Assembly (NCBI GenBank): GCA_001792895.1
Contig: MARA01000018.1
Coordinates: 186,001-250,000 of the forward strand
DNA length: 64,000 nt
Direction: 5' to 3'
Origin: Lentinus brumalis
Taxonomy: Eukaryota > Basidiomycota > Agaricomycetes > Polyporales > Polyporaceae
In this document: piece by piece, positions 8,991 through 22,900 of the stretch
Numbering within the stretch: position 1 is the first letter of the stretch
How the letters are laid out: every line of letters starts with the position of its first letter
Translations under genes and position numbers: made by a program
The notes under the pieces: generated by a model
Seen by the model: the letters and a program-made list of their open reading frames with translations, nothing else
Told to the model about the DNA's origin: nothing
Database searches by the model: none

Positions 8991-11900
8991 CGTTGCGGGG
9001 CTCATGGGACTCGGGGGTCCGTCGTCGTCGTCTCTGGTGCTTCCGGGACCGGTACGCGGTGTTGACCCGAGAACAGGTCCGCGTCGCTCGCTGTCGACGG
9101 ATAGTGCGCGGCCGCGGCTCCGGCGCGTCGTCGTCCCGCCGTTGCTGTCCATGTCGCCCCCGGGACGCTCTCGCAACGGAGAGAGCGCGTGCAGGCTGTC
9201 CTGCGTCGTACATGTAAGTACCATGTCCGGATCTGCTCGGACTTGGACACTCACACGACGCTCCAGCCAGCTCGAAGCTCGCCCGGAACCTGTTTCTGTT
9301 TCGTACCGAGTGAGTGCCCGTCTCGTCCACGCCCTGCGTCCCCCATCCGTGTCTGATCTTTGCCGCTCTTCTTGTATGACACAGGGTCCGTGCTCGAGGC
9401 GGCGAGACCGCTGCAGGCGGGACGAGTCCGGGTGTTGATTGTGCGGGAGTAGGCTGCGTGTTCGTCTCCCGAGTCCCGCCGCCCGAGTTCCTCTCCCATC
9501 GGCCGGTTCACGGCTCGAGCGCGAGCTCTGGCTCTCCCGGTCGCGTCCCGCGTCCCGCGTCTCGCATGCCGCTGCGCCGACCCGGGCTCTCGAGTCGAGG
9601 ATCTGGGCGGACGTCGGTCTTGAGGGAGGGCAGCGGCGGGTGTCGAGAGCCACTGCGGGCCGCGCGGCGTGGAGATGCGGACGAGGGTGGCAGATGGAGG
9701 GACGGGACGGGGACGGTTGGCGGTGAGTCTTCCGGACTGCGTCGGGTCCTGCAGCGTCTGACGAGATCCGCAGAAACGCGGTCTCCCGGGGCGGCGCTGT
9801 TGAAGGTGTCGGCGAGCGCGAGCAGGCTCCCAGCGCAGCCTTGGCCACCGCGCGGCTGCGTCCGGTACGAGCCGCTGGGTTCGTGTCAGCCCTCTCTGCC
9901 TGTGGTGTCTGCCTCGACGTACCTCCCGGCACTCACCCGGGTCTCCTGGGAGGGTATGGCGTCCCATACGCAGAGGTATCGCGGGCATGGAGTAGCGAGA
10001 GTCGGCGGGATGTATGCGTCGTTGTATGCAGTTTCCGAGACTGGACAGAGCCAGCGGCGGCCAGCGTAGAGTACGGGTGTGCGCCGAGCAGGAATGCGTG
10101 CGCAGACGCGAGCGCGGGAGGGAGCGTTTGCGGCTCGGGAAGGAGGAGGCAGCGGGTACTTACAGTTCTGATAGCCGTGTATGTCCCAGTAAATCGCAAT
10201 AGACCGCAGTGCCCCAAGCGAGCAGATGGCAGGCGATCTTGAGTGCATGCGCAGGCTGTATGCGGGCGGACGCGCACGGGATCTGCAGACGTGCATCGGG
10301 CTGCGTGCATCGGGCGAAGCGGCCGCGCGAGATCTGGGGCAGGCAGACAAGAGGCAGACAGCCAGAGCAGAGAGCACAGCGACGAGCAGAGCAAGAGCAG
10401 AGCCCGGGCCGCAGTCTCACCTGTCTGTGTGCCCCACCCGTGTCCCCGTGTAATAGCGTGAGTGTGCCCCACCCGTGTAATAGCGTGTGTGTGTCCCGTG
10501 TAGGAGAGAGAGTACTGTGTGCCCCTTTCTCGCGCTTCTATCGCCAGACGTGTGCGCGGGGGCCGGGGACGCGTCCGTCACGTGCCCGCGCCGCTTCTCG
10601 CAGACGTCACCGCACGTCTTCTGCCTCTGCACGCAGTCTCCTCCGAGCCCAGGCTCGCGCCGTTGCGGCGGGAGTACTTCATCATCATCGTCCGGGCCAC
10701 CGCCTTGTCTCCCCGTGTAAGCACGCCGGAACACCGCGACCACGTTCGTATCGTTCTAACGCCCACCTCACAGCTACTGGGGCGCTCTCTCCGATTCCGC
10801 GAAGCTCACGGGCAACCTCGAGGCATGGTTCATCGACCGCGACGGCGCCCGCGTCGGACAGAGCCTCGTCGCCGCCGTCCGCAAGTACTCGCCTCCTGGA
10901 CCACAACTCGCGTGGAAGTTCATGGACCCGGACGACGTCGGAGACGACGACGATGTGCAGCGTATGGTCCTGGAAGAGCAAGTGTGGGTGGCCGTCGTAG
11001 GTGAGCACACGTCCGATATCCTCCGAGCTGTCGACGCGACTGTCCCCGCTCAGTTCAGCCGAACGCAACGACCCACCTGTCCCGCGCACGCGTAATGGAG
11101 ACCAGGCATATGATCCCACTACGGCGATCAAGGTCTTCTATTCGCAGGTGTGTGGTTCGTCCCCTGGACGGGTGAACAAGCCCCTCATGGTGTCCCCAGG
11201 CCCGTCAGGAGATTGCGACAGGAACTACATAGTCCCGCTTACGACCGCCATGCTCCAAGCCACGACCTCGGCCTATGCGACGCAGACCGCCCAGCGGTAC
11301 TTTGCGCAGATCAACTCCAATGGAGAGCCCAATTCGACCGCTCTCCAACTCATCGCGAACGCTCCGCAGACCATCACTCCAGCCATCAGCTGGACGATGG
11401 TCAACCTGAGGCCTTACAACGCTCCCGCAGCTCAGGCTGTTACGCTCGTCGGCAACATATTCTTATGCATATTTTCGTGAGTGCGCCCTTCATCACCCAA
11501 CGCACCGAGCTAACCCGTCGGACAGATTCATGATCGTGAGTCGAGAATGCTGAGTAGCGGTGTATGACTAACCCCTCGCAGACTATGGCTAACTCGACTG
11601 CGCGAGCTCTCATCGAAGCACACATGAGATTCCTGCCCTACATCGCGCTCCGCATCATCGTCCCCTCATTGCTTACTTCCCGCTGAGCATGAGCTACGCC
11701 CTCGTCAACGTCGCGTTCGACTTGCCCCTCGGCACGAAGTAAGTGGGATTTTTCATGCGTACGTACCGGCATCTAATCAGTCCGGTGACGTGCAGATATG
11801 GCGACGCGGGAGGGTTCCTGCTCTCGTTCTTCTTCATCTACCTCGGCATGTGCGCGCTGGGGGCTGTCGCTGGAGGCCATGATCACGATCTTCACGCCGC

Positions 11901-14900
11901 GCTTCGTGCCGTTCTTCCTGTTTACGCTGGTGAGTGAGAGGCCGTTTTTCGATCATGAACAGTGTGACTGACGCATGCTCTGATAGATCCTGTACAACGT
12001 AGCCCCCGTCGTGCTCCCTGACGAGTTGCAGAACTCGTTCTACTCGTATGGCAGCGGATTTCCTATCTGGTGAGTGTGGCTTGATCTCGCAGTGTTGCGT
12101 ATTGTTCTAACCTGCCGCTCTACAGGAACCTGTGAGTAGCCACGACGAAACTTGCGACACTACTGACCGTGGCATCCCCTTCAGTTCGCAAGCCCTCCGC
12201 ACCATCATGTTCAACACGAACTCCCACCTCGGCCGGAACGCGGCGGTCATCATCGCCTGGATCCTCATGTCCTGCGGGACGCTCTCGCTCCTGACGTGGC
12301 TCACGCGCTGGTACGAGCGTCGCAATCGTCGGCGCGCCATGCGTCCCAAGTCCCCGTCAAGCGTCTTTCCGAAACAGAAAAGGGCAAGGAGAAGGCCGCA
12401 GAATAGCGATCTGTCCGACTGCTCGTCCGTTTCGTATGTCTCGGCTTTGTATTAGGTTATGTGTATCGTTGGATAGATTGTAATAACACGGCGGACTTCG
12501 CTCTCGAGGGCCCTACTCGGCCCTGTACATCTTAAGCTTGTATGTGTTTCCTACTCTCTCCTCGACGTGACTGCTCACGCCGGCTGCTCCCCGCACGTCG
12601 ATAGCAGTCCTTGTGCTCGCAGCAGCCCCGGAGTACGCGCACGGCCCCGTCCAATTCAGTGCTCGGCGCGCGGTCAACCTCCAGACAGCGGACAAACCGC
12701 GTGATGCGGACGGCGCGGTGTCTCACAAGGTATCTTGTCTCGACTACCGACTAGACCCGACCGCGGACGATGGGCAAAGGCAGCAAATGCAGCCTCGAGT
12801 ACAGACGGACGCTCGGGATCGCACGAGTTACAACACGACTGCTACATAGGTACGGAGTCTCTGGATCTGTGGAAGGCCCGTGCGCGGGGACCGCACCGCC
12901 CTCGGTCGTTCTATCGGATTCGAACTCCAACGTCTCGCACGAGGTGCGGAAAGGCAAGACCTGCGCACGGAGCTGTCAGCGGCCGCGACCGGAGCGAAGC
13001 ATCCACATGAAAATGCGTACCTGATCCGTGACAGAATCTCGGGGCGACCGCACTTGTCCCTGGCCGACGAAAGAGACGTGAGGACGGTCTGCGCACAAGG
13101 CTGGGAGTACTCACAGGATGTGCGCACGTACCGTGCTCATGCCGAGGAACGGTACGCGTTCATCGCTTCGCGTGGTGCAGCGGACTGACATGGTACCGTC
13201 AGCTAGGTTGAGACGGCAGCATTCGTGGAGACAGGACGGAACTCACGGGATGGGAGGTCTCCTCCCGCTCCTCCAACAATCGAGGCCCTCTGTGCACGAC
13301 GAGAGGGCAGTCAGCATCGAGTATGGTGAGTGGGATCAAGCACTCACCCTGCTCTAAGTACGCGGCCGTCTGGCCTAGTGATGTCTGGCAGCGTCGACGC
13401 AGGAGGTGCTCGAGAGTGCGAGGGAAGGAGTTGCGGAGGGAGAAGGGGAGGAGGTACAGACAGCCAGGCGCGTGAGTGTCGCTGCGTCCCTCGATCATTG
13501 CACTTATACACCGTTACTTTAGGGCCGTCTTCTCATGCCTGCGTGTCGCTGCACGTCCGAGCACGAGGAGCGCGGACTGCTGGTCATCGATGCTCGGCAG
13601 TGTGAGGACACATCGCCGAGACAGCCGGTCTTCAGTTCTTCGGGACCCTGCGAGCGGCCAGCCGGGCGTCCAAGCGACAAACCACAGACGTCGGGGGCCG
13701 AATACCTTCGATCGCGGAGCGCCTTGCTGTCTCCAGCTCGCTCATGCGATCTCAACTGTATGCTCATACTTCTCGCAGAGGGTACCGTCCGCGTTCTGAG
13801 TCCTGAGTTCTGACTGCTGACTGGTCTTGCTCTACAGATTCTGCCTTCCGCATCTCGACTCTCGAGCGGCCATGCGGGCAGGTTGCCTCGACAGGTTCGT
13901 CCACAGCTCGCAACTGTCAATCTCCAGGCGACGTCTGCACCGCGCGGTCCAAGTCTATGTACAACGCTCTTCGGAGCGAACACGCACGCACGGATACATG
14001 AATGCTTACGCCCTCGAGGGCTGCGGCCGTATAATCCCTGGCAACAGCGCGACGACGGCGACCGTGGTATGCCCCTCGAGGTCTCTCTGTGTAGTATCTA
14101 GACCCGTGGCCTACTCATTCATGATACATAGCGCGTCCTACAACATCTCTTCCGGGGTCCCGACGTGCGGCAAGGATGCCAGATGTTGCGCTGCCCGAGC
14201 TGCAACCTCGATCATGAATAACGGGGCGCCGAGGTCGCCTTCTTGCAGCTTCCCGTCTTGAAGTTCTCTCGATCGTGAATCAGAAGCTCCCAAATAAGTA
14301 TTCAGACACAGCACGGCAACTCTTCGCTCCCAGGATACCTCGGAAGCCGCAAGCCAATGAGCGCGTGAGACCGTGAGTTCTCAACCCCTGTGAATATTCG
14401 ATGCGGTGGCTCAGCAGATGCGGGATGCAGGTGGCCGGGCGAGACAATTCACCGGCCCGAGGAGGAGACGTCTCGGTGGGACTGCTATCCGGTGAGCTGC
14501 AATATCCCTCGACGGTCGTTGCGACTTCTGACTTGTCTCACAGGAGCGTACATGCAGAGAGCGGGCGTATGAGCTCGCATGGTTCGAGCCTCGGCGAGTT
14601 GCACTCTGCACTCAAGCACAAGTCCCTCGACCGTGGCAGATTACAAGACAACAAAGAAGTTTCCGAGCCGACTGGGAAGACTCGGATATACGGTATGTAC
14701 GATTAAACAACGCCCGGGAGGAACTGCCCATGCAGGCTAGCCAGATCCCGGACTAGGATGCCCACACCAGTGTTACCGAAATTCGAATGAACTGCTGCGA
14801 CATCCGACAGGCCGAGATAAGGAGCTGCAACTCTACCGTAAATAAGTAACGGGGTGCCAGTACCGCCTTCTCAGGTTCTCGTCCGGTTGTATCATTTGAG

Positions 14901-16997
14901 AAGCTCATGAAACAAGTGTGTTGCCGAACACATCCATGAAGTGACAAGATCCTCGCCGACGACGCCTCGGAACTTCCACCAGCCAATGACGTGAGACCGC
15001 GAGTTCTCGGCTTCTGCGGATATTCTACGCGGCGGCTCAGCAGATGCGGATGCAGGTGGCCGACAATTCCTCATTCCGAAGGTGGGACTACTATCCGGTA
15101 GGCGGCGATATCCCTCGGCGGTCCTGTCTGCCTCTGACTTGTCTCACAGCACTCCAGATGCAGAGAGCGGTCGTATGAACTGGCATGGGTCGAGTTGTGC
15201 TTCGCGCTCAAGCGTAAGTCCCTAAATCATGACAGGTTGCAAAACAGATAAGCACTCGTTCCGAGCTGCCTGGGAAGATCGCGGACGTTCGGGACGATCG
15301 CACAACGCCCGGGGGAGACTGCACTTGCAGGCCAGCCAGATACGGATCCAGGATGCCCGTTGCCCGCATCACCGAATGAACTGCTGGGACCTCCGGAAGG
15401 CCGACATATTTGAGCTGCAACTCCAGCATGAATAACGGGGCGCCGAGGCCGCCTTCTTCGAGCTTCCCGTCAAGATCTGTTGATCGTGAATGTCCCGAAA
15501 TACGTCGCCAGTCCGAGGAGGAGGGAACTTGAGTCTTGAGAGACTACTCTACGGTGAGCAGCAGCCGGACGGTCGCGTCACCGTTACGCCAGCCTCTGAC
15601 CTGTCTCACAGCAAGCTAGATACAGAGAGCGGTCGTATAAACTCCCACAGGGCAAGTTTCGTCCTTTGCGCTCCAGCACAAGTCCCTCAGTGGGTCGCAG
15701 ACGAATACGCGCAGAATAACCCCGAAGCGGCGACTGGGAAGATCGCGGAAGTCCGGTAGGCTTGCACAGCACCCGGGACAGAACATGCTTGCGGGCCATT
15801 AGGATACGAGAGGCCCGCCTCGCCGAATAAACGCGGCGACATCTGAAGGGCTAGTATATTCCATACAATGAGACGAAACCACGCTGCTCGCACCGTTGCG
15901 GTGCTTGGGAATTCTCTGCTGGAGATAGACAGGTATGTTGCGCATGTATGAGGAATTGCCCCAGCTTCATGCTGACTGCTAGTACACACATCGCATGTCT
16001 CAGGTCTAATGCATGTGTTTGCGATTGCTGCACACGACGGCCCAAAGCGGCAGCGGACTCTGTCTCGGACGAGTGCGAGCAGACAGCTTCCAGTGCTCGC
16101 TTTCCGGCAGGGTGCCCGGATCGCGATGTGCTGGGTAACCACCGCCCTCCCGACGATGTCCGTCACGTCTCGATCATAGAAGCGAGCGACAACGGCGACT
16201 CGGCATGTCAAGCTCGCCTCGATCTTCAGGAAGAGCCCCGCCGCCGCCGTATCTAGTATCGTTCGCGCGCAGTCTACGAGATGCAGGGCAGAGCGAGCCG
16301 CGAGCGCATCCAAGGACCGCGACTCGGACGGAACCTCGCAACAAGACAGGAGCAGAATCACACGTTCACGCGCACGGCGTACTTCGTCGCAGCTCGGAGG
16401 ACGGAGGCACGTCGCGCCGAAATATAATATTCACGCAAGGCACGGCGACTATGTACATTGTACAGCAGCCGCAGTGTACGGTCCCGAATCTGCACCGGAA
16501 CGTGCGCGCGGCGACCGGGTCGTCCACCCATCCCGGTCTACGTCGTCCTCCGCACGCCCGACTCCTCCGCAGAGCGCAGGCCCGAGTCTGCGTGCCCAGC
16601 TCGCAGCTGGCAGCGCAGAGCCCCGAGAGAGACCTCCCGAGAAGCAGACACGAGGAGTGGGGCGGACAAAGGCGACGACTCGCCCGTGCGGGCGGGACGT
16701 AATGCATAACCTCGAGCTCTCGCCTCTCACGCCCCGCCTCTCGCACCGCGCAGGGAAGACCCGAAGGACCGAAGACGGAGGTTAAGCCAGCTCGCCGGAG
16801 TCCCACGCGAGGCGCAGGCGCATCGAGACCGGCCGGACTCGGTCGGATGTCGCTCGCACGCCGTCACGGTCGCAGCGGAGGGGATATATCCCGCCCGTGT
16901 GTCCCGGGGGTGCGAGTTCTCCTCCCGAGTCTCCGTCCCGCCGCAGGACTGAGTCCTCTCTGCCCCCTCGCTGCCTTCCTTGCGCCGTGCTGTCCGC
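8991..16997. repeat. Tandem 8-kb repeat, unit 2 (8007 bp)
   Basis: This unit has the same order of parts as unit 1. From ~12 kb to ~16.9 kb it matches unit 1 almost base for base at an offset of 8006. The left part (8991 to ~10,640) instead matches unit 3 at an offset of 8007, including the shared TTTCTGTTTCGTACCGAG sequence absent from units 1 and 4. The unit is therefore a mosaic, as expected from unequal exchange or gene conversion inside the array. Confidence 0.95.
10650..12406 (+). pseudogene. DUF3533/SNG1-type membrane protein, copy B (unit 2), broken
   Basis: This is nearly identical to copy A, shifted by 8006. It shares the 23-nt loss in the first TM segment, the missing base near 11663 (VP then a shifted frame), the extra G near 11857 and the missing base near 12353. 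It has one private lesion: a base lost near 11222 inside the TGNYIVPL block, which shifts the frame at the start of the large extracellular exon. Exon sequences remain highly similar to copy A, indicating recent duplication or conversion of an already dead gene. Confidence 0.85.
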
Positions 16998-19900
16998 CGT
17001 TGCGGGGCTCATGGGACTCGGGGGTCCGTCGTCGTCGTCTCTGGTGCTTCCGGGACCGGTACGCGGTGTTGACCCGAGAACAGGTCCGCGTCGCTCGCTG
17101 TCGACGGATAGTGCGCGGCCGCGGCTCCGGCGCGTCGTCGTCCCGCCGTTGCTGTCCATGTCGCCCCCGGGACGCTCTCGCAACGGAGAGAGCGCGTGCA
17201 GGCTGTCCTGCGTCGTACATGTAAGTACCATGTCCGGATCTGCTCGGACTTGGACACTCACACGACGCTCCAGCCAGCTCGAAGCTCGCCCGGAACCTGT
17301 TTCTGTTTCGTACCGAGTGAGTGCCCGTCTCGTCCACGCCCTGCGTCCCCCATCCGTGTCTGATCTTTGCCGCTCTTCTTGTATGACACAGGGTCCGTGC
17401 TCGAGGCGGCGAGACCGCTGCAGGCGGGACGAGTCCGGGTGTTGATTGTGCGGGAGTAGGCTGCGTGTTCGTCTCCCGAGTCCCGCCGCCCGAGTTCCTC
17501 TCCCATCGGCCGGTTCACGGCTCGAGCGCGAGCTCTGGCTCTCCCGGTCGCGTCCCGCGTCCCGCGTCTCGCATGCCGCTGCGCCGACCCGGGCTCTCGA
17601 GTCGAGGATCTGGGCGGACGTCGGTCTTGAGGGAGGGCAGCGGCGGGTGTCGAGAGCCACTGCGGGCCGCGCGGCGTGGAGATGCGGACGAGGGTGGCAG
17701 ATGGAGGGACGGGACGGGGACGGTTGGCGGTGAGTCTTCCGGACTGCGTCGGGTCCTGCAGCGTCTGACGAGATCCGCAGAAACGCGGTCTCCCGGGGCG
17801 GCGCTGTTGAAGGTGTCGGCGAGCGCGAGCAGGCTCCCAGCGCAGCCTTGGCCACCGCGCGGCTGCGTCCGGTACGAGCCGCTGGGTTCGTGTCAGCCCT
17901 CTCTGCCTGTGGTGTCTGCCTCGACGTACCTCCCGGCACTCACCCGGGTCTCCTGGGAGGGTATGGCGTCCCATACGCAGAGGTATCGCGGGCATGGAGT
18001 AGCGAGAGTCGGCGGGATGTATGCGTCGTTGTATGCAGTTTCCGAGACTGGACAGAGCCAGCGGCGGCCAGCGTAGAGTACGGGTGTGCGCCGAGCAGGA
18101 ATGCGTGCGCAGACGCGAGCGCGGGAGGGAGCGTTTGCGGCTCGGGAAGGAGGAGGCAGCGGGTACTTACAGTTCTGATAGCCGTGTATGTCCCAGTAAA
18201 TCGCAATAGACCGCAGTGCCCCAAGCGAGCAGATGGCAGGCGATCTTGAGTGCATGCGCAGGCTGTATGCGGGCGGACGCGCACGGGATCTGCAGACGTG
18301 CATCGGGCTGCGTGCATCGGGCGAAGCGGCCGCGCGAGATCTGGGGCAGGCAGACAAGAGGCAGACAGCCAGAGCAGAGAGCACAGCGACGAGCAGAGCA
18401 AGAGCAGAGCCCGGGCCGCAGTCTCACCTGTCTGTGTGCCCCACCCGTGTCCCCGTGTAATAGCGTGAGTGTGCCCCACCCGTGTAATAGCGTGTGTGTG
18501 TCCCGTGTAGGAGAGAGAGTACTGTGTGCCCCTTTCTCGCGCTTCTATCGCCAGACGTGTGCGCGGGGGCCGGGGACGCGTCCGTCACGTGCCCGCGCCG
18601 CTTCTCGCAGACGTCACCGCACGTCTTCTGCCTCTGCACGCAGTCTCCTCCGAGCCCAGGCTCGCGCCGTTGCGGCGGGAGTACTTCATCATCATCGTCC
18701 GGGCCACCGCCTTGTCTCCCCGTGTAAGCACGCCGGAACACCGCGACCACGTTCGTATCGTTCTAACGCCCACCTCACAGCTACTGGGGCGCTCTCTCCG
18801 ATTCCGCGAAGCTCACGGGAACCTCGAGGCATGGTTCATCGACCGCGACGGCGCCCGCGTCGGACAGAGCCTCGTCGCCGTCCGCAAGTACTCGCCTTCT
18901 GGACCGCAACTCGCGTGGAAGTTCATGGACCCGGACGACGTCGGAGACGACGACGACGTGCAGCGTATCGTCCTGGAAGAGCAAGTGTGGGTGGCCGTCG
19001 TAGGTGAGCACACGTCCGATATCCTCGAGCTGTCGACGCGACTGTCCCCGCTCAGTTCAGCCGAACGCAACGACTCACCTGTCCCGCGCACGCGTGAATG
19101 GAGACCAGGCATATGATCCCACTACGGCGATCAAGGTTTTCTATTCCAGGTCTGTGGCTCGTCCCCTGGACAGGTGAACAAGCCCTCATGGTGTCCCCAG
19201 GCCCGTCAGGAGATTGCGACAGGCAACTACATAGTTCCGCTTACGACCGCCATGCTCCAAGCAACGACCTCAGCGTACGCGACGCAGACTGCACAACGCT
19301 ACTTTGCACAGATCAACTCGAACGGCGAGCCTAACTCGACTGCTCTCCAGTTGATCGCGAACGCACCGCAGACGATTACTCCCGCAATAAGCTGGACGAG
19401 GCCGTACAACGCTCCCGCTGCTCAGGCTGTTACGCTCGTTGGCAACATATTCTTATGCATATTTTCGTGAGTGCGCCCTTCAGCGTCCGACGCACCGAGC
19501 TAACCCCGTCGGACAGATTCATGATCGTGAGTGCCACTCGTTGAACGGCGTATTTTACCTGTTCACACTCCTGCAGACTATGGCTAACTCTACTGCACGA
19601 GCTCTCATCGAAGCACACATGAGATTCCTCCCCTCCATCGCGCTCCGTATCATCGTCCCCCTTGTTGCGTACTGAGCTACGCCCTCGTCAACGTCGCCTT
19701 TGACTTGCCCCTCGGCACCAAGTAGGCAGGATCTTTCATGCGTACGCACTCGAATCTGACCTGAGTGACGCGCAGATATGGCGACGCGGGAGGGTTCTTG
19801 CTCTTGTTCTTCTTCATCTACCTCGGCATGTGCGCGCTGGGGCTGTCACTGGAGGCCATGATCACGATCTTCACGCCGCGCTTCGTGCCGTTCTTCCTGT

Positions 19901-22900
19901 TCACGCTCGTGAGTGAGAGGCCGTCGTCCAATCATGAACAGTGTGACTGACGCATGCTCTGATAGATCCTGTACAACGTAGCCCCCGTCGTGCTCCCTGA
20001 CGAGTTGCAGAATTCGTTCTACTCGTATGGCAGCGGATTTCCTATCTGGTGAGCGTGCCTTGACCTCTCAGTGTTGCGTATCGTGCTAACCTTCCGCTCT
20101 ACAGGAACCTGTGAGTAGCCACGACGAAACTTGCGACACTACTGACCGTGACATCCCCTTCAGTTCTCAAGCCCTCCGCACCATCATGTTCAACACGAAC
20201 TCCCACCTCGGCCGGAACGCGGCGGTCATCATCGCCTGGATCCTCATGTCCTGCGGGACGCTCTCGCTCCTGACGTGGCTGACCCGCTGGTACGAGCGTC
20301 GCAATCGCCGGCGCGCTACGCGTCCCAAGTCCCCAGTCAAGCGTCTTTCCGAAACAGAAAAGGGCAAGGAGAAGGCCGCAGAATAGCGATCTGTCCGACT
20401 GCTCGTCCGTATCGTATGTCTCGAGTTTGTATTAGGTTATGTGTATCGTTGGATAGATTGTAATAACATGGTGGACTTCGCTCTCAAGGGCCCTACTCGG
20501 CCCTGTACATCTTGAGCTTGTATGTGTTTCCTACTCTCTCCTCGACTTGACTGCTCACGCCGGCTGCTCCCCCGCACGTCGCTAGCAGTCCTTGTGCTCG
20601 CAGCAGCCCCGGAGTACACCCGGCCCCGTCCAATTCAGTCCTCGGCGCGCCGTCAACCTCCAGACAGCGGACAAACCGCGTGATGCGGACGGCGCGGTGT
20701 CTTACAAGATATCTGGTCTCGACTACCTACTAGACCCGACCGCGGACGATGGGCAAAGGCAGCAAATGCAGCCTCGAGTACAGACGGACACTCGGGATCG
20801 CACAACACGACTGCTACATAAGTACGGAGTCTCTGGAAGGCCTGTTCACGGGGACCGCACCGCCCGCGGTCGTTCTATCGGATTCGAACTCCAACGTCTC
20901 GCACGAGGCGCGGAGAGGCAAGACCTGCGCACGAAGCTGTCAGCGGCCGCGACCGGAGCAAAGCATCCACGTGAAAGTGCGTACCTGATCCGTGACAGAG
21001 TCTCGGGGCGGCCATATACTTGTCCCTGGCCGACGAGAGAGATGTGAGGACGGCTCATGCGCAAGGCTGGGTGTACTCACAGGATGTGCGCACGGTCTCG
21101 AAGACCGTGCTCATGCCGAGGAACGGTACGTGTTCATCGCTTTCCGTGGTACAGCGGACTGACCTGGTACCGTCAGCTAGGTTGGGACAACATCCGTGAA
21201 GACAGGATGGAACTCACAGAATGGGAGGTCTCCTCCTGCTGCTCTGACGACCAACACCCTCTGTGCACGACGAGAGGGCAGTTAGCATCAAGTATGGTGA
21301 GTGAGATCACGCACTCACCCTGCTCTAGGTACGCGGCCGTCTGGCCTAGCGATGTCTGGCAGCGTCGACGCAGGAGGTGCTCGAGAGTGCGAGGGAAGGA
21401 GTTGCGGAGGGAGAAGGGGAGGAGGTACAGACAGCCAGGCGCGTGAGTGTCGCTCCGTCCCTCGATCATCGCACTTATACACCGTTACTTTAGGGCCGTC
21501 TTCTCATGCCTGCGTGTCGCTGCACGTCCGAGCACGAGGAGCGCGGACTGCTGGTCATCGATGCTCGGCAGTGTGAGGACACATCGCCGAGACAGCCGGT
21601 CTTCAGTTCTTCGGGACCCTGCGAGCGGCCAGCCGGACGTCGAAGCGACAAACCACAGACGTCGGGGGCCGAGTACCTTCGATCGCGGAGCGCCTTGCTG
21701 TCTCCAGCTCGCTCATGCGATCTCAACTGTATGCTCATACTTCTCGCAGAGGGTACCGTCCGCGTTCTGAGTCCTGAGTTCTGCCTGCTGACTGGTCTTG
21801 CTCTACAGATTCTGCCTTCCGCATCTCGACTCTCGAGCGGCCATGCGGGCAGGTTGCCTCGACAGGTTCGTCCACAGCTCGCAACTGTCAATCTCTAGGC
21901 GACGTCTGCACCGCGCGGTCCGAGTCTATGTACAACGCTCCTCGGAGCGAACACGCACGCACGGATACATGAATGCTGACGCCCTCGAGGGCTGCGGCCG
22001 TATAATCCCTGGCAACAGCGCGACGACGGCGACCGTGGTATGCCCCTCGAGGTCTCTCTGTGTAGTATCTAGACCCGTGGCATACTCATTCATGATACAT
22101 AGCGCGTCCTACAACATCTCTTGCGGGGTCCCGACGTGCGGCAAGGATGCCAGATGTTGCGCTGCCCGAGCTGCAACCTCGATCATATGAATAACGGGGC
22201 GCCGAGGTCGCCTTCTTTCAGCTTCCCGTCAGGTTCTCTCGATTGTGAATCAGAAGCTCCCGAAACAAGTATTCAGACACAGCACGGCAACTCTTCGCTC
22301 CCAGGATACCTCGGAAGCCGCAAGCCAATGAGCGCGTGAGACCGTGAGTTTTCAACCCCTGCGAATATTCGATGCGGCGGCTCAGCAGATGCGGGATGAT
22401 GCAGGTGGCCGGGCGAGACAATTCACCGGCCCGAGGAGGAGACGTATCGGTGGGACTGCTATGCGGTGAGCTGCAATATCCCTCGACGGTCGTTGCGACT
22501 TCTGACTTGTCTCACAGGAGCGTACATGCAGAGAGCGGGCGTATGAGCTCGCATGGTTCGAGCCTCGGCGAGTTGCATTCTGCACTCAAGCCCAAGTCCC
22601 TCGACCGTGACAGATTACAAAACAACAAAGAACTTTCTGAGTACCGCCTTCTCAGCTTCTCGTCCGGTTGTATCAATTGAGAAGCTCCTGAAACATGTGT
22701 GGCCGAACACCTCTAAGAAATGACAAGATCCTCGCCGACGACGCCTCGGAACTTCCACCCGCCAATGACGTGAGACCGTGAGTTCTCGGCTTATGCGGAT
22801 GCAGGTGGCCGACAATTCCTCATTCCGAGGAGGGACAACTTGGTGGGACTATTATCCGGTAAGTGGCGATATCCCTCGTCGGTCCTGTCCGCCTCTGACT

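Noticed and set aside
8721..9932. Long arginine/proline-rich minus-strand open frame of 403 codons (and 385 codons in unit 3)
   Set aside because: Three overlapping frames are open at once in GC-rich DNA, with biased composition, no recognisable domain and length changes between repeat copies. This is best explained by low stop-codon density.
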